From Candidatus Schekmanbacteria bacterium RIFCSPLOWO2_02_FULL_38_14 (GTDB lineage: Bacteria > Schekmanbacteria > GWA2-38-11), in contig MGDH01000021.1 of NCBI GenBank assembly GCA_001790855.1, forward strand, positions 18,581 through 82,580: a DNA stretch of 64,000 bases, written 5' to 3'. Shown piece by piece: positions 63,340 through 64,000 of this stretch. Position 1 is the stretch's first letter. Every line of letters begins with the position of its first letter. Position numbers and translations under genes: made by a program. The notes below the pieces were generated by a model that was not told the DNA's origin, did not search any database, and saw only the letters and a list, made by a program, of their open reading frames with translations.

Positions 63340-64000
63340 TTGTTCTTTGCTCCCTGGTCTATCCAGTTCTTAATTTTCAGCTGATCCTCTATTGACAGAT
63401 AGGGTCCGCCTTGGGGCATCCGCTCTCCTACTGGAGGCTTAGGCATGGATACTTTCTGATATATGAGGCTCTTTGTAGCATTTTTCGGGACAATTTCTGG
63501 ATTGGTATTATTGTTATTACCGCCTAAAATTAAGGTATCATAAGAATCAAGCCTTAAACCACCAGAGCTATTTCCTCCTCTGTGGCAGGAGCAGTTGGCA
63601 GATAGGATTGGAAGGATATGGGCATGGAAAGAGATTTTTTTTATCCCGCCATTACCTCCATTGCCATTTCCTCCGTCTCCATCTGGGGGAGGCTCCTCTT
63701 TAGGAACAGAGGGAACAAAAACAGTGCTCGCCTTTATTTGTTCAGGCAGGTAAAAAAGAAAATCAACCTCTTCTGTTGGTCCACTTACTGCCTGATAAGC
63801 TGGGGCATTTCCCTCCTTGTTTATGTTGTCTTGGTAGGTGGCTTTTCCTTTGTCGTTGATTATTGTTGCAAGGGTGTCATCAAAGCTTGATGCTGAGATA
63901 AAGTGCATATCATCAGCAAAGCCTACTGGATTTGTCCTTGCTGACTTCCACTGCCAGATATCCACAGAGCCAGCCGTTGTCCTCATCCTGGGCTTTGGAC
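63336..64000 (-). CDS. Ethylbenzene dehydrogenase-like haem protein fused to a cytochrome c domain (5' end outside window)
   Basis: The frame is open to the window end (PKPRMRTTAG...), so the N-terminus is missing. The visible part has two regions. First, a segment like the C-terminus of ethylbenzene-dehydrogenase-related haem-binding proteins (MRTTAGSVDIWQWKSARTNP, FADDMHF). Second, after a Gly/Asn/Pro-rich linker, a planctomycete-type c-haem domain with SANCSCHRGG, RLDSYDTLILGG and the ending MPQGGPYLSIED ... IKNWIDQGAKNN. It overlaps resB by 4 bp. It would be the most upstream cluster gene in the window and an exported electron carrier or enzyme subunit. Confidence 0.72.
   Translation of the reverse strand, partial: PKPRMRTTAGSVDIWQWKSARTNPVGFADDMHFISASSFDDTLATIINDKGKATYQDNINKEGNAPAYQAVSGPTEEVDFLFYLPEQIKASTVFVPSVPKEEPPPDGDGGNGNGGNGGIKKISFHAHILPILSANCSCHRGGNSSGGLRLDSYDTLILGGNNNNTNPEIVPKNATKSLIYQKVSMPKPPVGERMPQGGPYLSIEDQLKIKNWIDQGAKNN

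Noticed and set aside
1-64000. tRNA or rRNA genes
   Set aside because: Reading both strands by eye I found no tRNA-like TTCGA/anticodon pattern or rRNA motif; a short one could be missed without a covariance search.

Overview
The window is an AT-rich bacterial chromosome segment. The gene set (type IV pilus PilC/PilS/PilR, lipoproteins with lipoboxes, an outer-membrane porin-cytochrome, an LPS-kinase-like protein, TatBC, multihaem c-type cytochromes) suggests a diderm, probably anaerobic or respiratory organism. It could belong to a candidate phylum such as Schekmanbacteria or to a Nitrospirota/Desulfobacterota relative. This placement is an inference; no rRNA or other marker that would settle it is present. 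I found no tRNA, rRNA or CRISPR array.

Layout. 1-3.9 kb: end of pilC, then pilS-pilR. 4-6.6 kb: acsA and two small TRL-type lipoproteins. 6.8-13.6 kb: a flavin-type oxidoreductase, a methyltransferase gene framed by two near-identical 62-bp inverted repeats, a zinc alcohol dehydrogenase, a cytoplasmic molybdopterin/tungstopterin oxidoreductase and a TPP enzyme. 13.8-32 kb: a flexible zone holding a CbiX-like chelatase, a dead aldehyde:ferredoxin oxidoreductase tail, several membrane glycosyltransferases (some intact, some truncated), an SGNH hydrolase, two decayed IS30 copies, a divergent ResB/CcsA pair, a DUF362 ferredoxin, hisC, DedA and a truncated SPASM protein. 32-43 kb: HEAT and TPR proteins, larC, tatBC, glycosyltransferases, an LPS-kinase-like protein, rpmB and two small unknown membrane proteins. 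43-52 kb: a Nudix-methyltransferase fusion, an inositol monophosphatase, lipA, and an amino-acid operon in the order aminotransferase, homoserine dehydrogenase, phosphoglycerate-mutase-like proposed homoserine kinase, aspartokinase.

52-64 kb is one continuous minus-strand cluster for electron transfer. Read in transcription order it encodes an ethylbenzene-dehydrogenase-like/cytochrome c protein (cut by the window end), ResB, CcsA, a porin-cytochrome, a blue-copper protein, a ferredoxin with four [4Fe-4S] motifs, a HEAT protein, a Tat-exported Rieske protein, a b6-type cytochrome b, a subunit-IV-like cytochrome b half, an octahaem cytochrome c with a long helical N-terminus, a monohaem lipoprotein cytochrome c, an exported coiled-coil protein and a small unknown protein. 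I read it as a Rieske/cytochrome b quinol-oxidising complex wired to periplasmic and possibly outer-membrane electron carriers, with its own haem-attachment machinery. This is the strongest candidate for an under-described system.

Intergenic DNA between about 3.9 and 52 kb carries small palindromes of a few recognisable families and A-rich inverted repeats; I see none of these in the 52-64 kb cluster. Two genes (hisC and the blue-copper protein) seem to start at AUU and AUA, because their homologous or signal-peptide coding extends upstream of every conventional start codon.
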